Source of the DNA: an uncultured Collinsella sp.
Lineage (GTDB): Bacteria > Actinomycetota > Coriobacteriia > Coriobacteriales > Coriobacteriaceae
Length of the DNA stretch: 30,233 bases
Direction: 5' to 3'
NCBI GenBank assembly: GCA_902489955.1
Contig: CABUBY010000008.1
Location: 1-30,233 of the forward strand
A program made the translations under genes and the position numbers. The notes below the pieces were generated by a model. The model searched no databases. It saw nothing but the letters and a program-made list of their open reading frames with translations, and was not told the origin of the DNA. Shown here piece after piece: positions 1-6,392 of this stretch; position 1 is the first letter of the stretch, and each line of letters starts with the position of its first letter.

Positions 1-107
1 GTCGCGGTCTTGCGACGCCTGCCGGCGCGGGCGCTGTGGTGCTGGGTCTTGCCCTCAACGCCGTTGCCCTGGTGGTTATCAGGCGCATTATGCGGGTGGA
101 GCTATGA
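1..107 (+). CDS. TadB-like pilus assembly membrane protein, C-terminal fragment
   Basis: This is the last 34 codons of a gene that enters from the left edge, read in the frame that starts at base 3 and stops with TGA at 105-107. The visible peptide is a hydrophobic helix rich in Ala, Val and Leu ending in a short basic tail (VVIRRIMRVEL), as expected for the last membrane helix of a TadB-type (T2SSF) protein. Its stop overlaps the start of the TadC-like gene (ATGA), which is the usual tadB-tadC arrangement. The assignment rests on this context; the fragment alone is too short to identify. Confidence 0.6.
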   Translation, partial: RGLATPAGAGAVVLGLALNAVALVVIRRIMRVEL

Positions 108-745
108 GCGCCCCGGTTGCAGTTGCGGCTTGCCTGTGCGCTCTGAGTGTATTTGTCGCGACGGGTTTGGATCGGGCGGATGCACGCAAGATCGCAGAGG
201 CCTGCAAGCGCGAGGCGGTGCTGGTCGCTGCCGCGGGTCGCTCGGTGGTCGATGCTCTGACCGCGCGAATGAAGGGCGCGGTTGGAGCGGGCGGCCCGGC
301 GCGAGTGTCGCTCGGCGAAGTGTCCGAGATGATCGATGTTGTGCGCTTGGGTCTTTCGGCCGGTCTTTCGTTTGATGCGGCGCTTGAGATTTTCTGCGCC
401 AACCGCCGGTCAGTGCTGGCTCTTCGACTTGAGCGGGCCTGCATGGCGTGGCAGGTGGGCGTGGGCACGCGTGAGGACGAGTTGTTGGCCGCCGCGCGCG
501 ACCTGGACGTGCGAGCGCTCGAGACCTTTGCCATCACGGTGGGACAGGCGCTCGCCCTGGGTGCCCCACTTGCCGAGACACTGGCCGCTCAAAGTCGCGA
601 GATCCGTGCGGCTCATCGCGCCGCGGTCGAGCGCGAGATCGAGCGTGCGCCCGTCAAGCTGCTGATTCCCACCGGCACACTCATCTTGCCGGCGTTGCTT
701 CTGTCCATATTGGGCCCGCTGTTGGGAGCAGGCGGGATGATGTAG
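104..745 (+). CDS. tadC: TadC-like Flp pilus assembly membrane protein
   Basis: The 213-aa product looks like a short TadC-type inner-membrane platform protein of the Flp (type IVc) pilus machine. A hydrophobic helix lies near residues 4-21 and a second at about 185-208. Between them is a soluble alpha-helical region (about 75-175) of the T2SSF kind, with the phrase ALGAPLAETLAAQ typical of this domain. Family members are usually nearer 300 aa with more membrane helices, so this is a compact version. The start overlaps the stop of the preceding TadB-like gene by four bases, so translation is probably coupled. The Flp pilin follows ten bases downstream. TadB and TadC together are known to form the membrane platform driven by the TadA ATPase, which is not in this window. 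Confidence 0.75.
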   Translation: MSAPVAVAACLCALSVFVATGLDRADARKIAEACKREAVLVAAAGRSVVDALTARMKGAVGAGGPARVSLGEVSEMIDVVRLGLSAGLSFDAALEIFCANRRSVLALRLERACMAWQVGVGTREDELLAAARDLDVRALETFAITVGQALALGAPLAETLAAQSREIRAAHRAAVEREIERAPVKLLIPTGTLILPALLLSILGPLLGAGGMM

Positions 746-755
746 GGAGGAATAC

Positions 756-989
756 ATGAACACGATGACTGACGTTGCTGGCAAGGTCTGGAGCTGGGCT
801 GTTTGCCAGTCAATTCGCGCTCGCCAGCATGCCGGGGAGCTACTGCAGGAGGAGAGTGCGCAGGGCACCACCGAATACGCCATCTTGGTCGGCGTGCTCG
901 TGGTGATCGCCATCATTGCCATTGTCGCATTTAAGGGCAAGGTCCAAGATCTATGGAACGCTATCAGCGAGGGCATCAACAGCCTGTAG
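756..989 (+). CDS. flp: Flp-family major pilin
   Basis: The 77-aa prepilin has a long hydrophilic leader of about 37 residues and then the class III pilin signature: Gly37 followed by TTEYAILVG, with Glu40 and Tyr41 at the start of one hydrophobic helix (about 42-59). Cleavage after Gly37 by a TadV/CpaA-type peptidase would leave a mature pilin of about 40 residues, a normal Flp size. A ribosome binding site GGGAGG lies at 745-750, in front of the ATG. Position directly after tadC supports the call. Of the four proteins here with this N-terminal motif, this is the only one with Gly at the predicted cleavage site, so it is the best candidate for the main fibre subunit. Confidence 0.85.
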   Translation: MNTMTDVAGKVWSWAVCQSIRARQHAGELLQEESAQGTTEYAILVGVLVVIAIIAIVAFKGKVQDLWNAISEGINSL

Positions 990-1516
990 AGGGCGAGCGC
1001 CCCATCGGGGTGCTGCTGGTGTTTGCTTGCCTGACCGTGGCGATAGCGGCGGTGCTTTGGGGGCTTAACGCCGCGCGGCAGCAGCGTCCTGGGGCCGCCT
1101 TCGATTCGGACTCAGATTCGGCGGTGGCGTCTCAAAAAGATGAGATGCGAGATGCGGACGATTCGGATGTCGCTGTCACGGCGCAAACCTTTCTGCGGAC
1201 GCTCGACAAGCGGTCTGGCACTGCGACGGATTCGCCTGAGGACAACGCGATTGCGGTCCGGCTTGCATGGTCCGAGGACCGACCGATGACCGAGGCAGCG
1301 GCGGATATGTTACGCGCCTACCGCGAGGTGCCAACGGCCCAGCTCGCCCTGAGCGGCTATCTCGATATTAAGGGCAACGTATGGGGCGCCATCGTGCGCG
1401 ATGGGCGCGGCTGGGTCGATATGGTGACGGTTGCCGCGGATGCTGGCGATGCTTCGTGTCGTCTGCGCGCCGTGCGTCTGGTCCCGCAAACAATAAGCTC
1501 AAAGGAGGGATCGTGA
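953..1516 (+). CDS. Hypothetical single-pass membrane protein of the Tad locus
   Basis: The 187-aa open frame has one membrane helix near residues 18-42 (PIGVLLVFACLTVAIAAVLW), an acidic Asp/Ser-rich linker (about 50-72), and a soluble domain of about 110 residues. I do not recognise a family. The ATG at 953 lies inside the pilin gene with a 37-base overlap; GTG at 1010 is an alternative start just before the helix. The stop at 1514-1516 is one base before the next ATG, so the gene is embedded in the operon. A role as an anchored periplasmic or extracellular accessory factor of pilus assembly is inferred only from position. Confidence 0.6.
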   Translation: MERYQRGHQQPVEGERPIGVLLVFACLTVAIAAVLWGLNAARQQRPGAAFDSDSDSAVASQKDEMRDADDSDVAVTAQTFLRTLDKRSGTATDSPEDNAIAVRLAWSEDRPMTEAAADMLRAYREVPTAQLALSGYLDIKGNVWGAIVRDGRGWVDMVTVAADAGDASCRLRAVRLVPQTISSKEGS

Positions 1517-1517
1517 A

Positions 1518-1736
1518 ATGCATGGCGTTCTGCGTGAAGAGGTTGCCCAAGCGACTGTGGAATACGCCATCGTTACAGTGGCGCTGTTATCGATCGTGCT
1601 GGCGATCGCGGGGCTTTGGCGTGCTGGCACCGATGGGCGCTTGGCGGCGCTGGTTGAGCGGGCGGCATCCCATGGCGTTGCCTCGACGTCGGTTATCGAC
1701 GCCGCTGCGGGCGCTAAGGACATCGCGTTGTATTGA
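1518..1736 (+). CDS. Flp/TadE-like minor pilin
   Basis: The small 72-aa protein has an N-terminal motif like a prepilin: AQATVEYAIVT at residues 10-20, followed by one hydrophobic helix to about residue 33 and a short helical tail. The residue before the likely cleavage point is Ala12 instead of the Gly of the pilin upstream, so processing may be weaker or absent. A strong ribosome binding site (AAAGGAGG, 1501-1508) precedes ATG 1518. It is probably a minor pilin or pseudopilin made with the major pilin. Its 3' end lies inside the following gene in another frame. Confidence 0.7.
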   Translation: MHGVLREEVAQATVEYAIVTVALLSIVLAIAGLWRAGTDGRLAALVERAASHGVASTSVIDAAAGAKDIALY

Positions 1737-2208
1737 TGTCGCGCGCGAGGACCGGGCGCAGTCTACGGTCGAGGCCGCTTTTTTGCTGCCGACGTTTCTG
1801 ACGCTCATCCTTCTCGCACTGCAACCAGTGTGCTTGCTTTATACGCGCGCGGTCATGGAGTCTGCCGCCGCCGAGACCGCGCGGCTCATGACCACGACGA
1901 CGGCGGAGGACGACGATCTTAAGGAGTTCACCCGCCGCCGGCTTGCCGCAGTGCCCAACGTTTCGATCTTTCATGCCGGCGGGCCGTTGTCGTGGGATAT
2001 CGAGCTTGGTCGGGCCGGTGCGGGTGGCGTCTCGTCCGTGTCCGTTTCCAGCGAGGTCAAACCGTTGCCTGTGATCGGTGCGTTTGCGCAGGCTATGAGT
2101 GGTGCAGGCGAGGGCGGCTACGTTGAGCTCAAGGTCGATGTCTCGTATCAATCACGTCCCGAATGGCTGGAGGGAGATTATGATTCGTGGATTGCTGCAT
2201 GGGATTAA
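1672..2208 (+). CDS. TadE-like pilus assembly protein
   Basis: From ATG 1672 the product is 178 aa. It carries RAQSTVEAAFLLPTFLTLIL at about residues 29-48, the TadE hallmark in which Glu34 starts a hydrophobic helix, then a region rich in Ala, Glu and Thr and a beta-rich C-terminal part. TadE proteins are pseudopilins needed for Flp pilus assembly. The start is uncertain: the frame is open further upstream, and ATG 1736, which would be a neat junction with the preceding stop, is out of frame. ATG 1672 gives a 65-base overlap with the previous gene. The C-terminal end overlaps the start of the TadG-like gene by 29 bases. Confidence 0.7.
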   Translation: MALPRRRLSTPLRALRTSRCIDVAREDRAQSTVEAAFLLPTFLTLILLALQPVCLLYTRAVMESAAAETARLMTTTTAEDDDLKEFTRRRLAAVPNVSIFHAGGPLSWDIELGRAGAGGVSSVSVSSEVKPLPVIGAFAQAMSGAGEGGYVELKVDVSYQSRPEWLEGDYDSWIAAWD

Positions 2209-4333
2209 GCGTTTCTGGTCTAGACGCGTTTTGACGCGCCGTCCGAGCTGCCATCGCAAGCGAGGCGGCTTTATGGGCCGCGCCGGTGTTGATCTGTTTA
2301 TCGAAGACAGCGCCTATACCACGCTTTCTTCTGCCGTGGTCATCCTAGTGGTGCTCACGTTGTTGTTTTCGTCGACCGCGGCGATATGGAGCATGTCGCG
2401 TGCCGGGGATACCCAGGTGGCGGCCGATAGCGGCGCGCTGGCGGGTGCCAACGTAGTGTCGTCCTATCACACGGCTGCCACGGTGGTTGATGCGAGCATC
2501 TTGAGTCTGGGGCTAGCGGGGTTTGCCACGATCGGGACGGGCCTGGTCGCCATCCTCATCCCGGGTGCCGAACCAGTTGCCGGCAATATGATCGACACCG
2601 GGATCGAGATCATTAAAACGCGCAACAAGTTTGCCAAAAGCGCATCGGAAGGCTTACAGAAAATCGAGACGGCTCTGCCGTATCTGATTGCCGCGCGTGC
2701 CACGCAGGCGGTGTCGGCGCAGGATACCGATAGTGTGACCTATACCGGTACGGCGCTTGCTGTGCCCAGGACATCCGAGTCGGACTTCGCTGCGCTCAAA
2801 GGGTCAGAGATCTCGACCGATGCCATTAAAGACACATCAGATGATTTAGAGCGTGCGGCCGAGGAGCTGCGGAAGGCCTCGGAGGAGACGGCGAAGGCAA
2901 AGGAGCGCGCCTGGCTGGCGGATTGTGGTGGGTCTGACAAGGGCTCGGTTAGCAGCTGTTCTTGCATGTGGGAGCGTGCGAAAAGCCTGACGGATCTCTC
3001 TGGTGCTCAAAATCCGCATTACGCTTCGAGCGTTACGTGGGAACCGCAAGTGGCGCTCGATCGCGCGAAGGCCTACTATCGCCAGCGCCTGGCAAATGAG
3101 AAACCGCTTGGCGAGGGTCCGGAAAAACAGGCAGATTCTGCTGCACGAAAGGTGTTCTTCGCTTATGCGAGCGAAGAAGTCGAGCGGGCATATATAACTG
3201 AAAAGGACGGCAAAGTTTCCGCCCACATCCCTTTCCTTCCGCGAAATCCAGATGAGGCGCGGGCGACTGAACTCTATACCGATGCGTGTTGGCCCACGAG
3301 TGAAGTAGATAAAGTTACCTATTTGCATTATGGGACTGACTGTCCAAATTACAAAAAAGGAAAGCCAGGTGGGCTGGCATCCGTCGCAGATTTTGACGGT
3401 CACGAAACGTGTAGCGAATGCCATTTCGGTGTGTCGTCTTTAGGGTACGTTGCGATTGCAACGACTTCTGTCGAAAGGGGCTTCGAGTACCACTTCGATA
3501 AGTTCAAAGAGGCCCTGGAAGACTACGTCGAATGCCGCAACAAGGAGTTCGAGCTCGAGCGTCAGACCGAGGACGAGGCCGACCGTGCAGGCAATGCGTT
3601 TGACCAGGCCATCAAGGAGCTTTCCGGCGAGCGCCCGCGTATCGCCCCACCTGGCCGCAACGGCGTGGTCGCCTTTGCAGTTTCGGGTGACATTACCAGC
3701 CCCGATCAACTTAACTCCTCGTTTAACGCGGCAGTCAGGCTTGGCGATCGCGGTGCTATCTCTGCCGCGGTGCTGGCGCCCGATGAGGCGACGGCGCAAA
3801 ACAACGTGCTTTCGCGATTTTTCTCGACATTGAAGGAACGCTCGGGCGGCGTTGCCGGCGTGCTCGACGGCGTCATGGATGTTTGGGGACGGCTACTCGT
3901 GGGATACGGTGATATCCAAGGCTCAGCCGACGAACTTATGGACGAGATGATTAAAGGCCTAGGAGGGGGCAGCGGCGCGTTGGGCTCCATCGCATCGTGG
4001 CTCGGCGATACCGTTTCGGCGTCCGTGGCGGCGCTGGGTTTGGAACCGTGCGACTTGTGCCTGCGAAAACCGGTGCTGACCGATTCCGCCAATATCATTA
4101 AGAGTCCGGGGTCTGACATTGCGGGTCTCTCTCAAGCGCAAGACAAACTGCGAAGTATTCCGTTGGGCGTGACCGATCCCAAGGCGCTTTGCGAGGCGTT
4201 GGAATATCAAGTCGAACGCACCATTAGCGGTACGGTGTTTACACTTGCGGAGATTCCTCTGCCCGGCGGCGGCTCCATCCCGCTCACCGTCGATGTCGCC
4301 ACGCTGGTTGGCGCTCTGGGCGGTGGGTCGTAA
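2180..4333 (+). CDS. Large TadG-like secreted/anchored pilus-locus protein
   Basis: The 717-aa product has a basic N-terminus, one membrane helix (about 50-70) and directly after it DTQVAADSGALAGAN (77-91), the typical start of the external part of TadE/TadG-like proteins. The rest is a long exported region with Ala/Glu/Lys-rich helical stretches (about 190-260). Cysteines occur as CSC (about 257-259), CSEC (about 412) and CDLC (about 623), so disulfides or metal sites are possible. No von Willebrand A motif is evident to me. ATG 2180 is chosen because AGGGAG (2171-2176) precedes it. The segment from about 3000 to 3480 is visibly richer in A and T than its surroundings. The stop overlaps the next ATG by one base. 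Confidence 0.65.
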   Translation: MIRGLLHGIKRFWSRRVLTRRPSCHRKRGGFMGRAGVDLFIEDSAYTTLSSAVVILVVLTLLFSSTAAIWSMSRAGDTQVAADSGALAGANVVSSYHTAATVVDASILSLGLAGFATIGTGLVAILIPGAEPVAGNMIDTGIEIIKTRNKFAKSASEGLQKIETALPYLIAARATQAVSAQDTDSVTYTGTALAVPRTSESDFAALKGSEISTDAIKDTSDDLERAAEELRKASEETAKAKERAWLADCGGSDKGSVSSCSCMWERAKSLTDLSGAQNPHYASSVTWEPQVALDRAKAYYRQRLANEKPLGEGPEKQADSAARKVFFAYASEEVERAYITEKDGKVSAHIPFLPRNPDEARATELYTDACWPTSEVDKVTYLHYGTDCPNYKKGKPGGLASVADFDGHETCSECHFGVSSLGYVAIATTSVERGFEYHFDKFKEALEDYVECRNKEFELERQTEDEADRAGNAFDQAIKELSGERPRIAPPGRNGVVAFAVSGDITSPDQLNSSFNAAVRLGDRGAISAAVLAPDEATAQNNVLSRFFSTLKERSGGVAGVLDGVMDVWGRLLVGYGDIQGSADELMDEMIKGLGGGSGALGSIASWLGDTVSASVAALGLEPCDLCLRKPVLTDSANIIKSPGSDIAGLSQAQDKLRSIPLGVTDPKALCEALEYQVERTISGTVFTLAEIPLPGGGSIPLTVDVATLVGALGGGS

Positions 4334-4809
4334 TGAGTATCCGCATGCGTCTGCGCGAGGAGCGCGCCCAAGCGACGGTGGAGATGGCAGTGGTTACGCC
4401 CGTTTTGCTGGTGCTGGCACTCATCGTGTACAACGTCATGATCTTTGCCAGCGCTGTCGCGCGCTTCGACCGCGTGGTGCCCGACATCGTGCTAGCGCAT
4501 GCCGTGGCGTCGGAGGGGGAGGGCGACGAAAGCTCTGCCGATGCCTCGGCGACGGTTCAGACTCAAATTCTGAATGCCATGGAAGGCTATGACTTACAGA
4601 TCGAAGTGTCGAGCGAGCAAGGCGCGAAGGCATCGGATGGTGGCCTGCTCTCCCTATCCGGTACGTTTAGGACCTACACCTGCACCATGCACTATGAGCC
4701 GTGGCCGACTTCTCTCAGCATCGCTGGCGTTCCGCTGGGGGCGCCGACAACGTTGTCGCACGAGCGTGCGGTGACGGTCGATCCATGGCGTCCGGGGGTG
4801 GTCATGTGA
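4333..4809 (+). CDS. TadE-like pilus assembly protein
   Basis: The 158-aa product begins with REERAQATVEMAVVTPVLLV (8-27): the charged stretch and Glu17 at the head of a hydrophobic helix (about 18-40) are characteristic of TadE. The remaining about 115 residues are soluble and would be outside the membrane. The ATG overlaps the TAA of the TadG-like gene by one base, and the stop overlaps the GTG start of the DUF192 gene, so the genes are translationally coupled. It is the third protein here sharing the AQ-T-VE motif and is probably a minor subunit of the same fibre. Confidence 0.75.
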   Translation: MSIRMRLREERAQATVEMAVVTPVLLVLALIVYNVMIFASAVARFDRVVPDIVLAHAVASEGEGDESSADASATVQTQILNAMEGYDLQIEVSSEQGAKASDGGLLSLSGTFRTYTCTMHYEPWPTSLSIAGVPLGAPTTLSHERAVTVDPWRPGVVM

Positions 4810-5165
4810 CCGCGGTCTCGTCCTACATCGCCTACGCGCGGGCACTCAATAGGCTGGGTTGGACGCCGGCCGAGTTTGTGGTGGCGGAGTCGTTTGTCGT
4901 GCGCCTGCGCGGCATGCTGGGACGGCGTCCGGTTGCCGCCAACGGCCTGCCGCTCGTCATGGCGTTTCCACGCTGCTCTTCGGTCCATACGTGTTTTATG
5001 GCCTATCCCATCGACATCGCCTTCATCGATCGCGACGGCAATATCCTCGCGCGCTACGAAAACGTCCGCCCTTGGCGCATGTGCTCCTGCCCCGGCGCCT
5101 GGGCCGTACTAGAGCGTCCTTCAATCATTGTTTCGACCCCTGCTCTCCAACGCGTGCCGGCTTAA
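4806..5165 (+). CDS. DUF192 family protein
   Basis: The 119-aa product matches the DUF192 pattern: R36-GMLGR near the start, the core VHTCFMAYPIDIAFID (about 60-75) followed by RDG, and a C-terminal PGAWAVLERP (about 96-105). GTG 4806 overlaps the stop of the TadE-like gene and is preferred to starts inside that gene. DUF192 proteins are small beta-rich proteins of uncertain biochemical role, and they are often encoded with Tad pili in actinobacteria as far as I know. No signal peptide is visible here, unlike many DUF192 members, so it may act in the cytoplasm. It is the last gene of the pilus operon in this window. Confidence 0.75.
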   Translation: MTAVSSYIAYARALNRLGWTPAEFVVAESFVVRLRGMLGRRPVAANGLPLVMAFPRCSSVHTCFMAYPIDIAFIDRDGNILARYENVRPWRMCSCPGAWAVLERPSIIVSTPALQRVPA

Positions 5166-5183
5166 GAATTGGCGACAGTGGAC

Positions 5184-5209
5184 TTTCGTCATACGAAATT
5201 GGGTAAGAT
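5184..5209 (+). promoter_or_regulatory. Candidate promoter and operator of the toxin-antitoxin-like pair
   Basis: A 15-nt inverted repeat TTTCGT-CAT-ACGAAA lies at 5184-5198, just upstream of a -10-like TAAGAT at 5204-5209. This is where an autoregulating ribbon-helix-helix antitoxin would bind. No good -35 is visible. Confidence 0.4.
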
Positions 5210-5223
5210 GGAGGAGAAGATGC

Positions 5224-5490
5224 ATGGATGTTGAGATTCATCCCAACGCTAAAAAGCACCTGACGGAAAAGCAGGTGCTTAGCGCTTGGCTTGCGGTTAC
5301 TGAGTGCATTCGTCGCGAGTCGAAGGACGAGCCGCCGAGATGGCTTGCGATTGGATGGCTCCCAGACGGACGAAGCGTGGAGCTTGTCGCGGTCGAGCTT
5401 GTCCGTGGGTGGCTTATCATTCATGCCTTGTCTCCAGTCCAGAAGAAATTTTGGCAGGAGATTGAACAGGCTCGGCAAAGGGGTCGATGA
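5224..5490 (+). CDS. Putative toxin of a type II toxin-antitoxin pair
   Basis: The 88-aa protein is upstream of, and overlaps by four bases (ATGA), a ribbon-helix-helix antitoxin-like gene. The sequence has a short alternating pattern (AIGWLPDGRSVELVAVEL then GWLIIHALSP) resembling the beta-strand core of small BrnT/DUF4258-like RNase toxins, which are also encoded before their antitoxin. I cannot assign a defined family or catalytic residues. ATG 5224 is used because GAGGAG (5211-5216) sits seven bases upstream. If it is a toxin it would be expected to cut RNA when free of its partner; that is inference from gene order and fold impression. Confidence 0.6.
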   Translation: MDVEIHPNAKKHLTEKQVLSAWLAVTECIRRESKDEPPRWLAIGWLPDGRSVELVAVELVRGWLIIHALSPVQKKFWQEIEQARQRGR

Positions 5491-5774
5491 TGGGCAAGAC
5501 GTATACGGCCGCTAATGGTCAGGTTGTAACGGATGAAATGATTGACGCGTGGTGCGAGTCGTACGAGCGCGGAGAGTTTCCGGATGGCGAACACACCGTT
5601 GGTGGGATCGTGCATGGACGGCCCCCGCTCTCAGGTGAGGGGACGGCAACGCTGTCGGTCAAGATTCCTCTGGGAATGAAGGAGGCCATTCGTCGACGGG
5701 CGGCTGCCGAGGGGATGACGCCAAGTGAGTTTGCCCGTGCGGCTCTGAGTGAAAAACTTCTTGCTGCCGGCTGA
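5487..5774 (+). CDS. Ribbon-helix-helix antitoxin-like protein
   Basis: The 95-aa product has an N-terminal half with NGQVVTDEMIDAWCESYERGE (about 10-30), a pattern frequent in actinobacterial antitoxins, and a C-terminal CopG/ribbon-helix-helix domain: a strand TATLSVKIP followed by two helices with GMTPSEFARAALSEKL (about 75-91). The strand would contact DNA as a dimer, and the N-terminal half would wrap the toxin. The gene overlaps the toxin-like gene by four bases, so the two are co-translated. It probably represses its own promoter through the inverted repeat at 5184-5198. Confidence 0.7.
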   Translation: MMGKTYTAANGQVVTDEMIDAWCESYERGEFPDGEHTVGGIVHGRPPLSGEGTATLSVKIPLGMKEAIRRRAAAEGMTPSEFARAALSEKLLAAG

Positions 5775-5837
5775 TGCCTCTGACGTGCCGATTTATAGAA
5801 CCGAGGCTGTGCTCAAAAACTTTTTTAAAATTCTCGG

Positions 5838-5865
5838 TTGACCGGAACGCGTCCTTGGTTATACT
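5838..5865 (+). promoter_or_regulatory. Promoter of tRNA-Phe
   Basis: TTGACC (5838-5843) and TATACT (5860-5865) are separated by 16 bases, a good sigma-70-type match about 33 bases ahead of the tRNA. An inverted repeat AACCGAG/CTCGGTT overlaps the -35 and may terminate the upstream operon. Confidence 0.65.
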
Positions 5866-5897
5866 AATCAAGCCTTGAAACAAGGCACACCTCAAAT

Positions 5898-5970
<73 letters not shown>

Positions 5971-5983
5971 CCTTGAATTGACT

Positions 5984-6015
5984 AGGACCTCTGCAAAGGG
6001 GTCCTTTTCTTTTAT
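5984..6015 (+). terminator. Terminator after tRNA-Phe
   Basis: AGGACC and GGTCCT form a stem around a short loop and are followed by TTTTCTTTT. Confidence 0.7.
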
Positions 6016-6025
6016 GTAGGGTTCT

Positions 6026-6199
6026 GCGGAAACTGCGTCCCGGAATTTGGCTTCAGAGTGGGATGCGTTTTCCGCTTTGAGGCCGCTTGGGAAAGCGCGA
6101 CCCGGAATCCGGCGTCAGAATGGGATGTGCTTTCCTTTTGCGGTCTTTGGCGGAAACTGCGTCCCAGATCCCGCGCTCAGAACGGGATGCGCTTTCCGG
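6026..6199. repeat. Three palindromic repeats spaced exactly 62 bp
   Basis: Three copies begin at 6026, 6088 and 6150. Each is an imperfect palindrome of about 47-50 nt: left arm GGAAA-CTGCGTCCC or variant, right arm GGGATGCG-TTTTCC or variant, with a middle like GGAATTTGGCTTCAGA. Differences between copies often keep the two arms similar. The copies lie in the 420-bp gap between tRNA-Phe and the GH5 gene. They look like REP/BIME-type intergenic repeats; no coding role is likely although one frame is open across them. Confidence 0.75.
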
Positions 6200-6319
6200 C
6201 GCTTACTTCCGACGTGCGCGCACATCTCGGCGCACCAGCTCGTGCCCACCTGTCCCAGACATTCCTCCCACTTTTGCGCCACTTTGTAGACCGTTCGGTC
6301 GCCTGTCTGCATGCGCGGG

Positions 6320-6325
6320 TATACT
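6320..6325 (+). promoter_or_regulatory. -10 element upstream of the GH5-family gene
   Basis: TATACT is an excellent -10 match, but no convincing -35 precedes it. Transcription from about 6332 would leave a leader of about 60 nt before ATG 6393. Between 6200 and 6319 I see no other feature. Confidence 0.4.
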
Positions 6326-6392
6326 CAAATCGATAGATATGTCATGCAAGAGCGATGCGGGCTTAGCCCGTATGATTCAAAAGGGGGCAGTG

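Noticed and set aside
1736..1800. ATG 1736 as start of the TadE-like gene
   Set aside because: It overlaps the previous stop neatly but is in a different frame from the TadE motif, so ATG 1672 is kept as the likely start.
6026..6199. Possible CRISPR array
   Set aside because: Only three units, each unit is itself palindromic over nearly its full length, there are no unique spacers, and no cas gene is nearby.
6087..6392. N-terminal extension of the GH5 protein from 6087
   Set aside because: The extension would translate the palindromic repeats and has no ribosome binding site; a -10 element at 6320 and AAGGGGG at 6381 favour ATG 6393.
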